DNA of 64,000 bases, from the NCBI GenBank assembly GCA_963926055.1, contig CAWUVK010000001.1, positions 62,001 through 126,000 on the forward strand, in the 5' to 3' direction. The stretch is from CAJXJP01 sp963926055 (GTDB lineage Bacteria; Patescibacteriota; Gracilibacteria; BD1-5; UBA6164). Below, in pieces: positions 22,138 to 32,582 of the stretch; within the stretch, counting starts at the first letter, position 1; each line of letters opens with the position of its first letter. The notes beneath the pieces were generated by a model, which was given only the letters and a program-made list of their open reading frames with translations, was not told where the DNA came from and did not search any database. A program made the translations under genes and the position numbers.

Positions 22138-22815
22138 ATGATAAATCACCTCTGAATAATCATGGATTGAAATAGAACTTGGGCAAAAGAAAAAAAACTC
22201 CCAAAAGTTTTATGACACAAAGCCTGAGCTGAAAATGTAGAAAAAATAGTACTTTCTTGCTTAGAAAATAATATTAAATACGTCACACTTTGGTGATTAT
22301 CAACTGATAATTTACACAAGAGAGAAAAATCTGAAGTAAAAGATATTGTCAAAATAATTAATAGTGCAAAAAAATATTTAAAAAATATCATAAAAAATTG
22401 AGGGAGAATACAATTAATTTGAGATATTAAAAAATTACCACTTGAATCTCAAAATACTCTTTATTGACTTGTGGAAGAAACAAAAAATAATAAAAAAATA
22501 ATTATAACACTTGCCCTAGCTTATGGCTGACAAGATGAAATAATTAGATGAATTAAAAAAATCACACAACTTTGACTCAATATAGATGATTTATCTCGAG
22601 ATGAGTTTCGTAGATATTTAGATTTATGAAAACTTCCGGTAGTTGATATGATTGTAAGAACTGGATGACATAATAGATTGAGTGGTTTTTTACTCTATGA
22701 TAGTGAATACGCAGAATCTTGTTTTTTAGATATAAATTGGCCAGATTTTAGCAAAAAACATTTAGATTTTGTGATAAATCAATATAATCAATCAAAAAGA
22801 AAATTTTGAAAATAA
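22138..22815 (+). CDS. uppS: Isoprenyl transferase (undecaprenyl diphosphate synthase)
   Basis: cis-Prenyltransferase making the C55 lipid carrier for wall and surface polysaccharides. 225 residues. IMDGNRTWAKE with catalytic Asp10, LGHKAGAENV, and the C-terminal RTGGHNRLSGFLLYDSEYAE. The last carries the conserved R-x-G-G and S-x-F-L-x-x-x-x-Y-A-E pattern. The usual RWA after MDGN is TWA here. Roughly three quarters of its glycines are TGA, one of the strongest biases in the window. The next gene makes its allylic substrate. Confidence 0.92.
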
Positions 22816-22833
22816 TTTATAATATTACATCTT

Positions 22834-23745
22834 ATGGCTCCGAGTTGGTTATCAGAATACAGAGAATACATAGAAAAAATGATTTGTATTTATTTGGATA
22901 AATATTTACCTAGACATGTTACTAATTATGGATTAGAAACTTTTAAAGAATCAATTTATTATGCGAATCAATGAGGTAAAAAGATACGAGCTATGTTGGC
23001 TTTAGAATTTTATCTTGCAATAAGTAAAAAAGATATTAACACTATCACTGAAAATGATGATATTATTAAGTTAATTGTCGCCTTAGAACTGATTCATTCT
23101 TATTCATTGGTTCATGATGATATGCCATGTATGGATAATGATGAATATAGAAGATGATTACAAACAGTTTGGAAAAAATACTGAGAATATAATGCTATTT
23201 TATGATGAGATTTAATGAATACTCTCGCATATGAAATCATTGCTGATATGGAAAATAGTGAGCATGCTATTGAAATTATAAAATTATTTACTTCAAATAC
23301 TGGCTTTAATGGTATGATTTGAGGTCAAATATCTGATATGTATTTTGAAGAAGATATAAATAGAATTTCATATAGCGATTTAATAAATCTTCATAATTGT
23401 AAAACTTGAAAACTTATAAAAGCTTCTGTTTTATCTGGAATAATTTTAGCTGGAAAATCATATAAAACTGATGATTTTCTTCGTTTTTGAGAAAAAATTT
23501 GATTAGCATTTCAGATTAAAGATGATCTTTTAGATGTAGAGTGAACTTTTGCTGAAACCTGAAAAAGTGTTTGAATACGTGATGGTTGAAAATTTGAACA
23601 AAAATGATTTGTATATTTTATGTGAATTGAAAAAACAAAAATGGAATTAGAATCATTAATTATAGATTGTAAAAATGTTGCAACGACACTTAAATCTGAA
23701 AAACTTGAATTTTTAGTTTGATATATTGCAGAGAGAAAAAAATAA
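22834..23745 (+). CDS. Polyprenyl (farnesyl/geranylgeranyl-type) diphosphate synthase
   Basis: trans-Prenyltransferase. 303 residues. First Asp-rich motif HDDMPCMDND from residue 94, second IKDDLLDVEG with D230, D231 and D234. GGKKIRAMLALE matches the G-K-x-x-R substrate-binding region, and GGDLMN and GQISDM follow the family. Chain length cannot be decided; an IspA-like short-chain enzyme that feeds UppS is most likely given the operon. Confidence 0.9.
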
Positions 23746-23779
23746 AAAAAATAAGAAATTAATTTCTTATTTTTTTATT
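23745..23779. terminator. Terminator between convergent operons
   Basis: Stem AAAATAAGAAAT / ATTTCTTATTTT, loop TA; T runs on both strands. Confidence 0.85.
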
Positions 23780-23781
23780 TT

Positions 23782-24549
23782 TTAAAATTCAAATATTTTA
23801 TTTTCCCAATCTTTTAACTGACTTTTTGCTACAGCTATAGTTATTTTGGTCTGTGCTTTAATTATTTTAATTTCGTTATTTTTTTCTTCAATATCTTTTG
23901 ATTGTCCATCACAATGTATTTCTAGTCAATGGAATCTACCTATATTTTTAATAATTATTTCTTCATTTTCATTAAATACTATGCTTGGAAAATATCTTGG
24001 TTTCCATGCTGCTTTTGGCGTAAGTACGATAGTTTGAGAATTATGTGATAGAATTGGTCCTCAAAGTGAGGAATTATATGCAGTTGATCAAATAGGTGTT
24101 GAAACTACAAAACCATCTCAATGAAGTTCAAACGAATCTTTTGTTCACAATTGTATTTCAAATGCTCACATTTTTCCATTTTTTGCTGAAATAGAAACTT
24201 CATTTATAAAACTATCAAAATAATTATTATTTATTTGAATATCAAAAATACTATATTTTTTTTCTATAAATGTATTTTTTTCTAATAGTATTTTTTTATT
24301 CTGTAATAAAAATCATTTATTTCAAAAATTTAATCAAATATATTTTTTCCCATTTTTATTATAATTTTTTAATGCATACAACATTGTACCGTCTCATCAA
24401 ATTACAATATTATATTTTTCATCTAGCTTTGATAAAAAATCATGAAATTCTTTAGATTCTAAAAGCATTTCTATGTTATGTTGCTTACTTTCATATTTAT
24501 ATTCATTGTAAATAATAGTATGATTTTGAATATTTTTCTCTGCGTGCAT
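23782..24549 (-). CDS. nadK: NAD kinase
   Basis: Phosphorylates NAD to NADP. 255 residues. The catalytic GGDGTMLYA near residue 53 has both leading Gly as TGA. NFGNKGFL follows, then the long signature GDGFVVSTPIGSTAYNSSLGGPI. Short N-terminal Rossmann part, as in other ultrasmall bacteria. Single gene on the minus strand, whose promoter region faces the clpP terminator. Confidence 0.93.
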
Positions 24550-24568
24550 TTTGAATAATTATTTTGTA

Positions 24569-24601
24569 TTAAAAAACCTTGAGATTTTATTCTCAAGGTC
24601 T
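24569..24601 (-). terminator. clpP terminator
   Basis: Stem ACCTTGAGA / TCTCAAGGT, loop of 6-7 nt, T6 on the minus strand. Confidence 0.85.
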
Positions 24602-24616
24602 TAAGGAATCCTAAAA

Positions 24617-25237
24617 TTATTTATTTTTAATAATTTTATCAATTAATCCATATTTCAAAGCTTGTTCTGCTGTCATAAAATTATCTCTATCACAATCTCT
24701 TTCGATAGTTTTAATATCTTGACCTGTATGTTTTGCTAATATTTTATACAGTGTATCACCAGTTTTAATAATATGTTCTGCTGCTAATCTTATATCTGTA
24801 GCTTGACCTTCAGCTCCACCGAGAGGTTGGTGAATCATAATTTCGCTATGAGGAAGTGCAAATCTTTTTCCAGCTTCTCAACCAGCTAAAATTATAGAAC
24901 CCATAGAAGCTGATAATCCCATAGAAACAGTGTGTACTGGACATGAAATATATTGCATAGTATCATAAATTGCTAAACCTGCAGTTACGTGACCACCTGG
25001 AGAATTTACATACATTGTAATTGGACTTTTTGAATCTTGTTTTTCTAAGAATAATAATTGTGCGATAACTGTATTTGCAACAGCGCTATCAATTCATTCT
25101 CCTAAAAATATAACTCTATCTTCAAGTAATCTTGAATAAATATCATATGCTCTTTCTCAACTTGGTCATTTATCAATTACTGTTGGGATTAGAGTCGATG
25201 TAATAGGATTTATTTTTCTTTTTTTAGCTCAAAACAT
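24617..25237 (-). CDS. clpP: ATP-dependent Clp protease proteolytic subunit
   Basis: Serine peptidase of the Clp degradation barrel. 206 residues. Oxyanion loop region YVNSPGGHVTAG; catalytic Ser111 in GLSASMGS, His136 in IMIHQPLGG, and Asp in CDRDNFM. Only a few TGA glycines, in the N-terminal third (MFGAKKRK, KGPSGERA, GEGIDS). Start ATG 25237; family-normal length. No ClpX/ClpA gene is adjacent. Confidence 0.96.
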
Positions 25238-25329
25238 TTTTTGTAATTTAAAAATTATTTTTCTCATTATAAGAAGATATTTTATTTTTCAATAAACTTA
25301 TTTATTTTATGTTAAAAAATAAATAAAAT

Positions 25330-25357
25330 CTTATGATAAATATATATTTTTTGTCAA
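25330..25357 (-). promoter_or_regulatory. Candidate clpP promoter
   Basis: Minus-strand TTGACA at 25352-25357, then at 16 nt CATAAG. This implies a leader of roughly 85-90 nt. Confidence 0.4.
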
Positions 25358-25422
25358 TATATATTAATTTCAAATTAACATATTTTTAGATATATTAAGA
25401 GAGTTATTTAAAAAAACAAAAC

Positions 25423-26730
25423 ATGAAAAATAAATTTAACAAAGCGTTTACACTTGTAGAACTTATCGTGGTAATTACGATTTTAGCAGTTTTAGCAACA
25501 GTTGCATTTATCTCGTTTCAAGGATATACGAGTTCAAGTAGAGATACAAAAAGGTTAACAGATATTAAATCTATATATTCTGCCTTAAATTATTATAAAA
25601 TTTCTAAATCTGACACATATCCTCTTCCTGGAAAAAAGGTTGATATAACAATGAGTTGAGCATCAAATATCTTATTTTATCAGTGAGTAATGGATAAAAA
25701 AACTCAAGAATCTATCAGCGTATTTTGAGAAGCAAAAGATCCGGTTTCAAATAATTATTATACGTATACGACTAATACAAACGGAACTAAATTTTCTATT
25801 TTAACAAAATTAGAATGAGAACTATGAAGTTTGTTTCAAAATACTACGTACGCAAATGATGTAAATATAAAATGATTTTGAAATGGTATAGGTGCTGTTT
25901 TAGATGCACAATGAGATTTTGTGACAACTAATCTTGATATTTCAACTACAAACGATTGAGAATATTCATTCGCTTTTGAAAAATCAGTAATAAAAAATTT
26001 AGATAAATCTGATTTAATTAGTTTATCAGTCTCAAATAATAAAAATTTTTCATATTTAGATGAAAATCTTTGAGTATATTATGATATGGAAACTTTAGTA
26101 GATGGGAAGTTAAAAGATTTTGGTAAATATTGATTAAATTTAACTGCATCAGGTTGAATTAAAACTTGAGGAATTGGTAGTATTTCAGGACAAGCAACTT
26201 ATTTTGATGGAAAAGATGATTATTTCTATACTCTAGATTCCTCAGTTTTTGAACCTCAAAATTTTACAATAAACACTCTCATAAAACCTAAATTATCCTG
26301 AGAACATGATTATATATTCCAAAAATGATGTCCATCGAGTGCATGTAATTATTCTGGATTTGCTATGACAACTCGTTTTACATCAAAGATTAGAACATTT
26401 TTTATGTATAAAGAAGATTCACAATTAGAAGATGTTAGTATTCAGCATGTTATTACAGATTTTGATATTAGTGATAATTATCAAATGTTTACTTCTTCGT
26501 ACGATGGAAATAGTATAAAAACATATGTAAATTGAGAATTTATAGAAGAATCAACAGCTTCATGATCATCTATTTATTATGAAGATGATTTTATGTTAAT
26601 TGGTAAAACCTGTCCTTTAGAATTATGTACAACTTGATCATTTGAATGAATTATCGATGAATTAAAAGTATATGAAATAGCCTTAGATGAAAATCAAATT
26701 AAAGCTATTTATAATTGATATGTTAAATAA
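25423..26730 (+). CDS. Type IV pilin-like protein with C-terminal LamG/concanavalin-like domain
   Basis: 435 residues. Same class III leader and helix as its paralogs (KAFTLVELIVVITILAV), with TSSSRD at about 38-43. After about residue 45 it diverges. The C-terminal 190 residues (GLNLTASGGIKTGG ... ATYFDGKDDYFYTLD ... FTINTLIKPK ... MFTSSYDGNSIKTYVNGEF ... DDFMLIGKT ... IDELKVYEIAL) follow the LamG_3 jelly-roll lectin pattern, including the closing IDELRIY-type motif. Likely displays a carbohydrate-binding head. First of three tandem genes (gaps of 9 and 12 nt). Confidence 0.85.
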
Positions 26731-26739
26731 AAAATAAAT

Positions 26740-27080
26740 ATGAAAAAAAATATTAACAAAGCATTTACACTCGTAGAACTTATAGTCGTAATTACAATTT
26801 TAGCTGTTTTAGCAACAGTTGCCTTTATCTCTTTTCAAGGATATACTAGCTCTTCGAGAGATTCTGTAAGACTCGCTGATTTAAAAAATATTTCAAAATC
26901 ATTTGAAATAAATAGAACGAAATGAATAGATTTTCCACTTCCGGATAAAAAAGTAGATATTTCTTACAGTGGAACAATTTTTCAATATCAATGAGAATTG
27001 TCACAAAATATTTTAGAAAAAGATCTCAATATTTTTGATGGAGGAGTTGATCCAGTTACAAAAAAACCATATGGTTACGC
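26740..27080 (+). repeat. Pilin 5' module, copy A (partner at 28117-28457)
   Basis: About 341 bases nearly identical, base for base and in length, to 28117-28457. They differ at only a handful of sites and diverge sharply just after the conserved GGTTACGC. More diverged versions of the same module lie at 13521 and, shorter, 25423. Confidence 0.9.
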
Positions 27081-28104
27081 AGTAAATTTTGCAAGAAATA
27101 AATTTCAAATAATCTGATTTTTAGAAAACAATGAAAATACTGCAAATATTTCAAACTCTAAAATTTTTGCAGATAATACTGATAAATATATTAAATCTCA
27201 TTGAGATGAGTTATGAATTTTATTAGATGAAATTACGAAAGAAATTATTATTAATAATAATTGAAATATTACTGAAATTGATATTGAAAATAACTCAAAT
27301 AATTTCGCTTTAGTATTAGATGAAATTGAAACATGAGATAGTGAGTTTATAAAAAATATTTTAAGTTTTAGAATAAATAATATAGAAAGCTGTAGGTCAA
27401 TATTATTAAATTGAAATTCAAAATGAGACGGAGTATATATTATAAATCCAACATGAATTTTATGAAATGAATTTAAAGTTTATTGTGATATGAAAACAGA
27501 TTGAGGAGGTTGGACAGTTGTGTTATCGGATGATTTAAAAACATCTACTGGTGTATTAAAATTGGAAGATCAAATTATGAATGTAAGTATATGAATTCCA
27601 ACTTGAGAGTTAAATAGTTGAGATCATAGAATTATATGAAATTGGCCAAAATATAGTGAATTTAAAATGCAAACAAAATATTCAAATGGTTTTGCATCAA
27701 ACCAGCGGATAAGTAATACATGAGATTTTAGATATATTTGATGTGATTTATTATCATTTGTAATTTCTCATGAAAATAATTCAATTGATTATCAAAATGG
27801 AAAATGTAGCGATGAAATGTTTGATGATTGGCAAGACTCAGATAATAGAGAACATTATCTAGGTTACAAAGTCTTTTGACAATATAATAATACATATTAC
27901 TACTACTGACAAAGAACATTTTTATGAAAAATAATCAATACTGAATTATTCAGAACTGCTCATAATAATTCAGATTTATGATGGATTGATATGAGTGATA
28001 TTGATTGTAACTCTTCGTGGTCTGATGAGGTATGTAGAACTTCACAAGATATTATGCTTCAGCATGAAAATACTATAAAAAGAGCAATATTTTCTATACG
28101 ATAA
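26740..28104 (+). CDS. Type IV pilin-like protein with C-terminal fibrinogen-like domain
   Basis: 454 residues. The first 113 codons are almost identical in DNA to the next gene. Leader NKAFTLVELIVVITIL. The C-terminal half carries CRSILLNGNSKGDGVYIINP then FKVYCDMKTDGGGWTVV, the start of a fibrinogen-like domain, with six or more further cysteines suggesting disulfides. Many Gly in the variable half are TGA. Middle member of the tandem trio; a mosaic relation to 13521 and 28117 is evident. Confidence 0.87.
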
Positions 28105-28116
28105 AAATTACAAAAT

Positions 28117-28457
28117 ATGAAAAAAAATCTTAATAAAGCGTTTACACTTGTAGAACTTATAGTCGTAATTACAATTTTAGCTGTTTTAGCAACAGTTGCC
28201 TTTATCTCTTTTCAAGGTTATACTAGCTCTTCGAGAGATTCTGTAAGACTCGCTGATTTAAAAAATATTTCAAAATCATTTGAAATAAATAGAACGAAAT
28301 GAATAGATTTTCCACTTCCAGATAAAAAAGTAGATATTTCTTCTAGTGGAACTATTTTTCAATATCAATGAGAATTGTCACAAAATATTTTAGAAAAAGA
28401 TCTCAATATTTTTGATGGAGGAGTTGATCCAGTTACAAAAAAACCATATGGTTACGC
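28117..28457 (+). repeat. Pilin 5' module, copy B
   Basis: Direct repeat of 26740-27080. The two copies are 1377 bases apart start to start. Confidence 0.9.
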
Positions 28458-29253
28458 TGTAAACCTAGCAAAAAATAAATTTCAAGTAATTTGATTTTTA
28501 GAAAATAATCAAAATGTTGCAAATATTTCAGTAAATACAACTTTTGCTGATAATACTGATAAATTTGTAAAAGCTTCATGAGATATATTGTGAATTTTAT
28601 TAAATGAATCAAATAATGAAATAATAACTCAAAGTGGAAGTTTAGGTAATATAGATATAAAAAATACAACGAGTAATTATTCTATTGTAACAAAAAATAA
28701 AGTCATAAGTTGAAATAAAGAAATTATTTCTTGAGAAATTGATTTTAGATTTAATAAAATAAAAGATTGTAGAGCTATTTTATACAATTGAAATTCTACT
28801 TGAAATGGCTTTTATATAATAAACCCAACATGAATTGATTGAGAAGAATTTAAAGTATATTGTAATATGAAAACTGACTGAGGTGGATGGACAAAAATAT
28901 CAGCTGAAATACCAAATAACACATATAGACTACAACTTCTCGATTTAATTGAAACAGATAGTTTTTCTGAACTTCCAAGAAGCGATAGTTGTATAGAATG
29001 TTGATCTTATCCTCAATTTATAAAAACTGGTTATACAGGTCATAATAATAAGACATTCTTATGAAACTATATATGTAAAGATAAGTTATCTTTATGAAGA
29101 AGTTATGCTGATATAGAAACTTCCTATTTTGATGATATAGACTTATTTACATGAACAAATGGAATGTTTGTTTATGAATATTCATGATATTTTCATATAC
29201 GTAGTGAGGGGAGTGGAAATTATGAGATTAAAAAAGAAATTTATTGTAGATAA
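28117..29253 (+). CDS. Type IV pilin-like protein with short C-terminal fibrinogen-like domain
   Basis: 378 residues, the shortest of the fibrinogen-type trio. Leader NKAFTLVELIVVITIL and conserved middle to GGVDPVTKKPYGYAVN. C-terminal part has CRAILYNGNSTGNGFYIINP and FKVYCNMKTDGGGWTKI, then a different, shorter sequence with a CIECGSYP cluster. Last gene of the tandem; terminator directly after its TAA. Confidence 0.86.
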
Positions 29254-29290
29254 TAAAAAAAGAAGAAAATATTTTTCTTCTTTTTTTATT
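29254..29290 (+). terminator. Terminator of the pilin cluster
   Basis: Stem AAAAAAAGAAGAAAA / TTTTCTTCTTTTTTT. Confidence 0.8.
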
Positions 29291-29394
29291 TTTATATATT
29301 TATTATTCTGATATTTTCTCTTTACAAAAGCAAAAATGTTAATAAAATAATGTCACTTTTTATAAAAAATATATTCATAATTCAAAAAAATCAG

Positions 29395-30867
29395 ATGAGC
29401 GTAGTAACAAGATTTGCACCAAGTCCTACTGGATATTTACATATTGGGAGTTTAAGAACCGTTTTATATAATTATTTATATGCAAAACAAAATGGTGGGA
29501 AATTTTTACTTAGAGTAGAGGATACAGATAGAACAAGATTAGTCGATGGAAGTGTTGAAAATATGATTAGTGTACTTGCTAAAGTATGATTAACTCCGGA
29601 TGAAGGACCAAATAAACCAGGAAATGTTGGACCGTATTATCAATCTGAAAGATTAGATATATATAGAAAATACGTTGATCAACTTATTGAAAATGATAAA
29701 GCATATTATTGTTTTTGTAGTTCTCAAAGATTAGACGAACTCAGAGCTGAACAAAAAGAATTAGGTTTAGCAACAAAGTATGATAAACATTGTAGATATT
29801 TATCAGACGAAGAAATCAAAGAAAAGTTAGATTCAGGATGTTCTTATACAGTAAGATTAAAAGTACCAGAAGGGAAAAAAATAGTACTTCAAGATACAGT
29901 AAAAGGTAAAATCGAAGTTGATTCTAAAGATATTGATGAACAAGTTTTATTAAAATCTGATGGTTTTCCTACCTATCATTTAGCAAATATTGTTGATGAT
30001 CATTTAATGGGAGTAACACATGTTATTAGATGAGACGAATGGACTCCATCAGCTCCAAAACATGTTTTATTATATGAATCACTTGGTTGGACTCCACCGG
30101 TTTTTTCTCATATTCCATTACTTTTAGCTACTGGAGGGAAAAAATTATCAAAAAGAACTGGAGACGTTTCTGCTGAAATTTTCTTAGAAAAATGATATAT
30201 GGTTGATGCATTAATTAACTATATTGCGCTTTTAGGTTGGAATCCAAAAACAACAGAAGAATTTTTTACTATGGATGAATTAATTGAAAGATTTAATTTA
30301 GATCATGTAAATAAATCAGGTGCAATTTTTGATGTTGAAAGATTAAATTTTTTCAATTCTCATTATCTAAAATCTTTAGATATAGAAGTTGTATATGAAA
30401 AATTATTAAAATATTTAGAAGAATATAATTCAGATTTTTTTGCTACTTTACAAAAATTTCCGAAAGAATATAATATTAAAGTTCTTGATGAATTAAAATC
30501 TAGAATAAATAAATTTGATGAATATCAAGAAGTAACTTCTTTTTTCTACAATGATGCAAAAATTGCACAAGATGATTTATTCATAAATCCAAAAATGAAA
30601 ATTGAATCTATGGAAGATGTAAAAATATCTCTTGAATTAACAAAAAATATTTTAGAATCAGATGCTGCTTTAGATAACATTTGAGATATAAAAAATATTT
30701 TTGTAGAAAAAATAAAAGAAGCAGAAATGAAAAATGGTCAAGTTTTATGGCCAGCAAGAGTAGCTTTATCTTGAGAAAAATTTTCTCCAGGTACATTGGA
30801 ATTAATATATATTCTATGAAAACAAGAATCTCTTAAAAGAATTAATAAAGTGTTAGAAACTATCTAA
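29395..30867 (+). CDS. gltX: Glutamyl-tRNA synthetase (glutamate/glutamine)
   Basis: Class I synthetase. 490 residues from ATG 29395, chosen because SVVTRFAPSPTGYLHIG begins right there. An in-frame ATG at 29350 would add 15 atypical residues. The HIGH motif is H16-I-G; LLRVEDTDRTR follows; KMSKS is replaced by KKLSKRTG at about 250, normal for GluRS. Only a handful of TGA glycines. May be non-discriminating if Gln is made by transamidation; this cannot be decided here. Confidence 0.95.
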
Positions 30868-30910
30868 GTGTAAAAAAATCTTTACGTCAATGACAAATGT
30901 ATATATTTGT

Positions 30911-30939
30911 TTGTTGATTATTTAAGAAAATGCTATACT
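30911..30939 (+). promoter_or_regulatory. Promoter of the zinc-ribbon gene
   Basis: TTGTTG at 30911-30916, 17-nt spacer, extended -10 TGC-TATACT at 30934-30939. Confidence 0.6.
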
Positions 30940-30968
30940 AATTATAGATTATAACTTATAAAATACAT

Positions 30969-31391
30969 ATGAATTTTAAAGCACTCAAATGAATGATCGA
31001 ATCTCTCGTGAAAACATATAAATGTCCAGAATGTGCAGCTGAAGTAAATGATAATAATGTTGATGTAATTTGAGCAGCTTGAACAACTATTAATATAGAC
31101 ATTGAGTGTCCAAACTGTGGGAAACATTCGATGATAAAATCTGAAGTTATGTCTTTAGACCTATCTAAGTCTAATATTTCTACTCAACAATTACAAGCTT
31201 TACAGCAAAGACTTTCAAAACTCAACCCAAATATTCGTGCAGAAATCGTTCAATCTGAAGAAGAAATTAAACAAAAAAATATTGATGCTATTAAAGATGA
31301 AGAAATAGTTGATTTAAATAATCAATTAAAATCTGAAGAACTCAATGTATCAGATTTATTTGATGATAATGAAAATAAACTTGATAAATAA
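30969..31391 (+). CDS. Zinc-ribbon hypothetical protein
   Basis: 140 residues. CPECAAE at about 20-26 and CPNCGKH at about 48-54 form a C4 zinc ribbon. The rest is an acidic, Gln/Glu/Lys-rich helix, probably coiled coil. TGA glycines in the ribbon half only. It is not a named family; RNA polymerase- or ribosome-associated roles are common for such ribbons but unproven here. Confidence 0.7.
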
Positions 31392-31392
31392 G

Positions 31393-31428
31393 AGAAAAAA
31401 ACTATATTTTATATATAGTTTTTTTATT
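31393..31428 (+). terminator. Terminator
   Basis: Stem AAAAACTATA / TATAGTTTTT, loop of about 8 nt. The next gene starts only 14 nt later, so it may be leaky. Confidence 0.7.
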
Positions 31429-31441
31429 AAAAATTTTTCTT

Positions 31442-31900
31442 ATGATATTACAAAAAATTTTTTGGTGATTTATATTATCAATAACTCTATTTTGAATTTC
31501 TGTATTTAAAGCTCCGGAATTAGCAGATAGTATTGGTAATACATTTGGTTTTCCAAATCTTACTACTCTTATAAGAGATTTTAAATCATGATTTGATGAT
31601 GCGGTTACTCATATACCATCTCAGCAAGAAATTCAAGAAAAGTTAGCAGAAACAAAATCCTGAGCATTAAAAATAAAAGATGGAATTATTACTTGAGTTG
31701 AATCAACAAAAGATAAAGTAGATAATGTTCGTCAGACTCTTTCATGAGCGGAACAAACAATTCAAGATGCAAAAGATGCCTATGATAAAACAGTTGAGTT
31801 TATAGATGAAACAGGCAAAAAAATTGATAAAGTAAAACAAACAATCGAAGATACTTCTAAAGTTATAGAAGAAGTACAAAATATTTGAAATAATAATTAA
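31442..31900 (+). CDS. Membrane-anchored or secreted coiled-coil protein
   Basis: 152 residues. Hydrophobic N-terminus (ILQKIFWGFILSITLFGISVF) acts as anchor or signal. After a linker, residues 60-150 are a continuous amphipathic helix with heptad-like, apolipoprotein-like repeats (KLAETKSG, KDKVDNVRQTL, AKDAYDKTVEF, KKIDKVKQTIED). No enzyme motif. 12 nt before dcd. Confidence 0.65.
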
Positions 31901-31912
31901 TAATAAAAATAT

Positions 31913-32488
31913 ATGATTTTATCAGATACGTCTATAAAACAAAGAATTGAAAATTGAGATATTTGAATGGAAACTTTTGGTGAACATGATATTATGAAAC
32001 AAATTTGACCAGCAAGTTTAGATTTTAGACTTTGAAATACGTTTAAAATTTATAGAAAATCAAAACAAACGGTTATTGATTCTAAAATCTGAGTTGAACC
32101 ATCTCATGTCGAAGTTATTTCTGTTGAATATGGTGATAAATTTGTACTTCATCCAGGAGATTTTGTCCTTTGAGTAACTCTAGAAAAAATAAAAATTCCT
32201 TATGATTTAGTAGCAAGATGTGAATGAAGAAGTTCTATTGGAAGACTTGGAGTAATTATTCATTCAACTGCAGGGTTTATTGATCCATGATTTGAGGGAA
32301 CAATTACCTTAGAAATGACAAATATAAATGAAGTTCCTGTTGTTTTATATCCAGGTATGAGAATCTGACAATTTGCATTTGAAACTATTCATGGAACGGT
32401 AGAAAATACATATGATAAAAGAGTTGGAAGTAAATATATGCACCAAGTTATTCCTGAAGAATCTAGAATTTCAAATGATCTTCACTAA
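31913..32488 (+). CDS. dcd: dCTP deaminase
   Basis: Converts dCTP to dUTP for thymidylate synthesis; homotrimeric. 191 residues. The long signature RSSIGRLGVIIHSTAGFIDP followed by GFEGTITLE contains the catalytic Glu. N-terminal LSDTSIKQRIENGDI, and IGPASLDFRLG also matches. Six or more glycines are TGA, including in GRSSIGR. Monofunctional Dcd versus bifunctional Dcd-Dut is undecided. Confidence 0.93.
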
Positions 32489-32514
32489 AAATCCTTTTTG
32501 AAAGGATTTTTTTG
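32486..32514 (+). terminator. dcd terminator
   Basis: Stem AAAATCCTTT / AAAGGATTTT, loop TTG, T7; starts at the stop codon. Confidence 0.9.
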
Positions 32515-32582
32515 TTTACAAATTTTATTTTTCAATAAACTGTGTACATAAAAAATAATTCAAAATATTAAAAAATAAAAAA

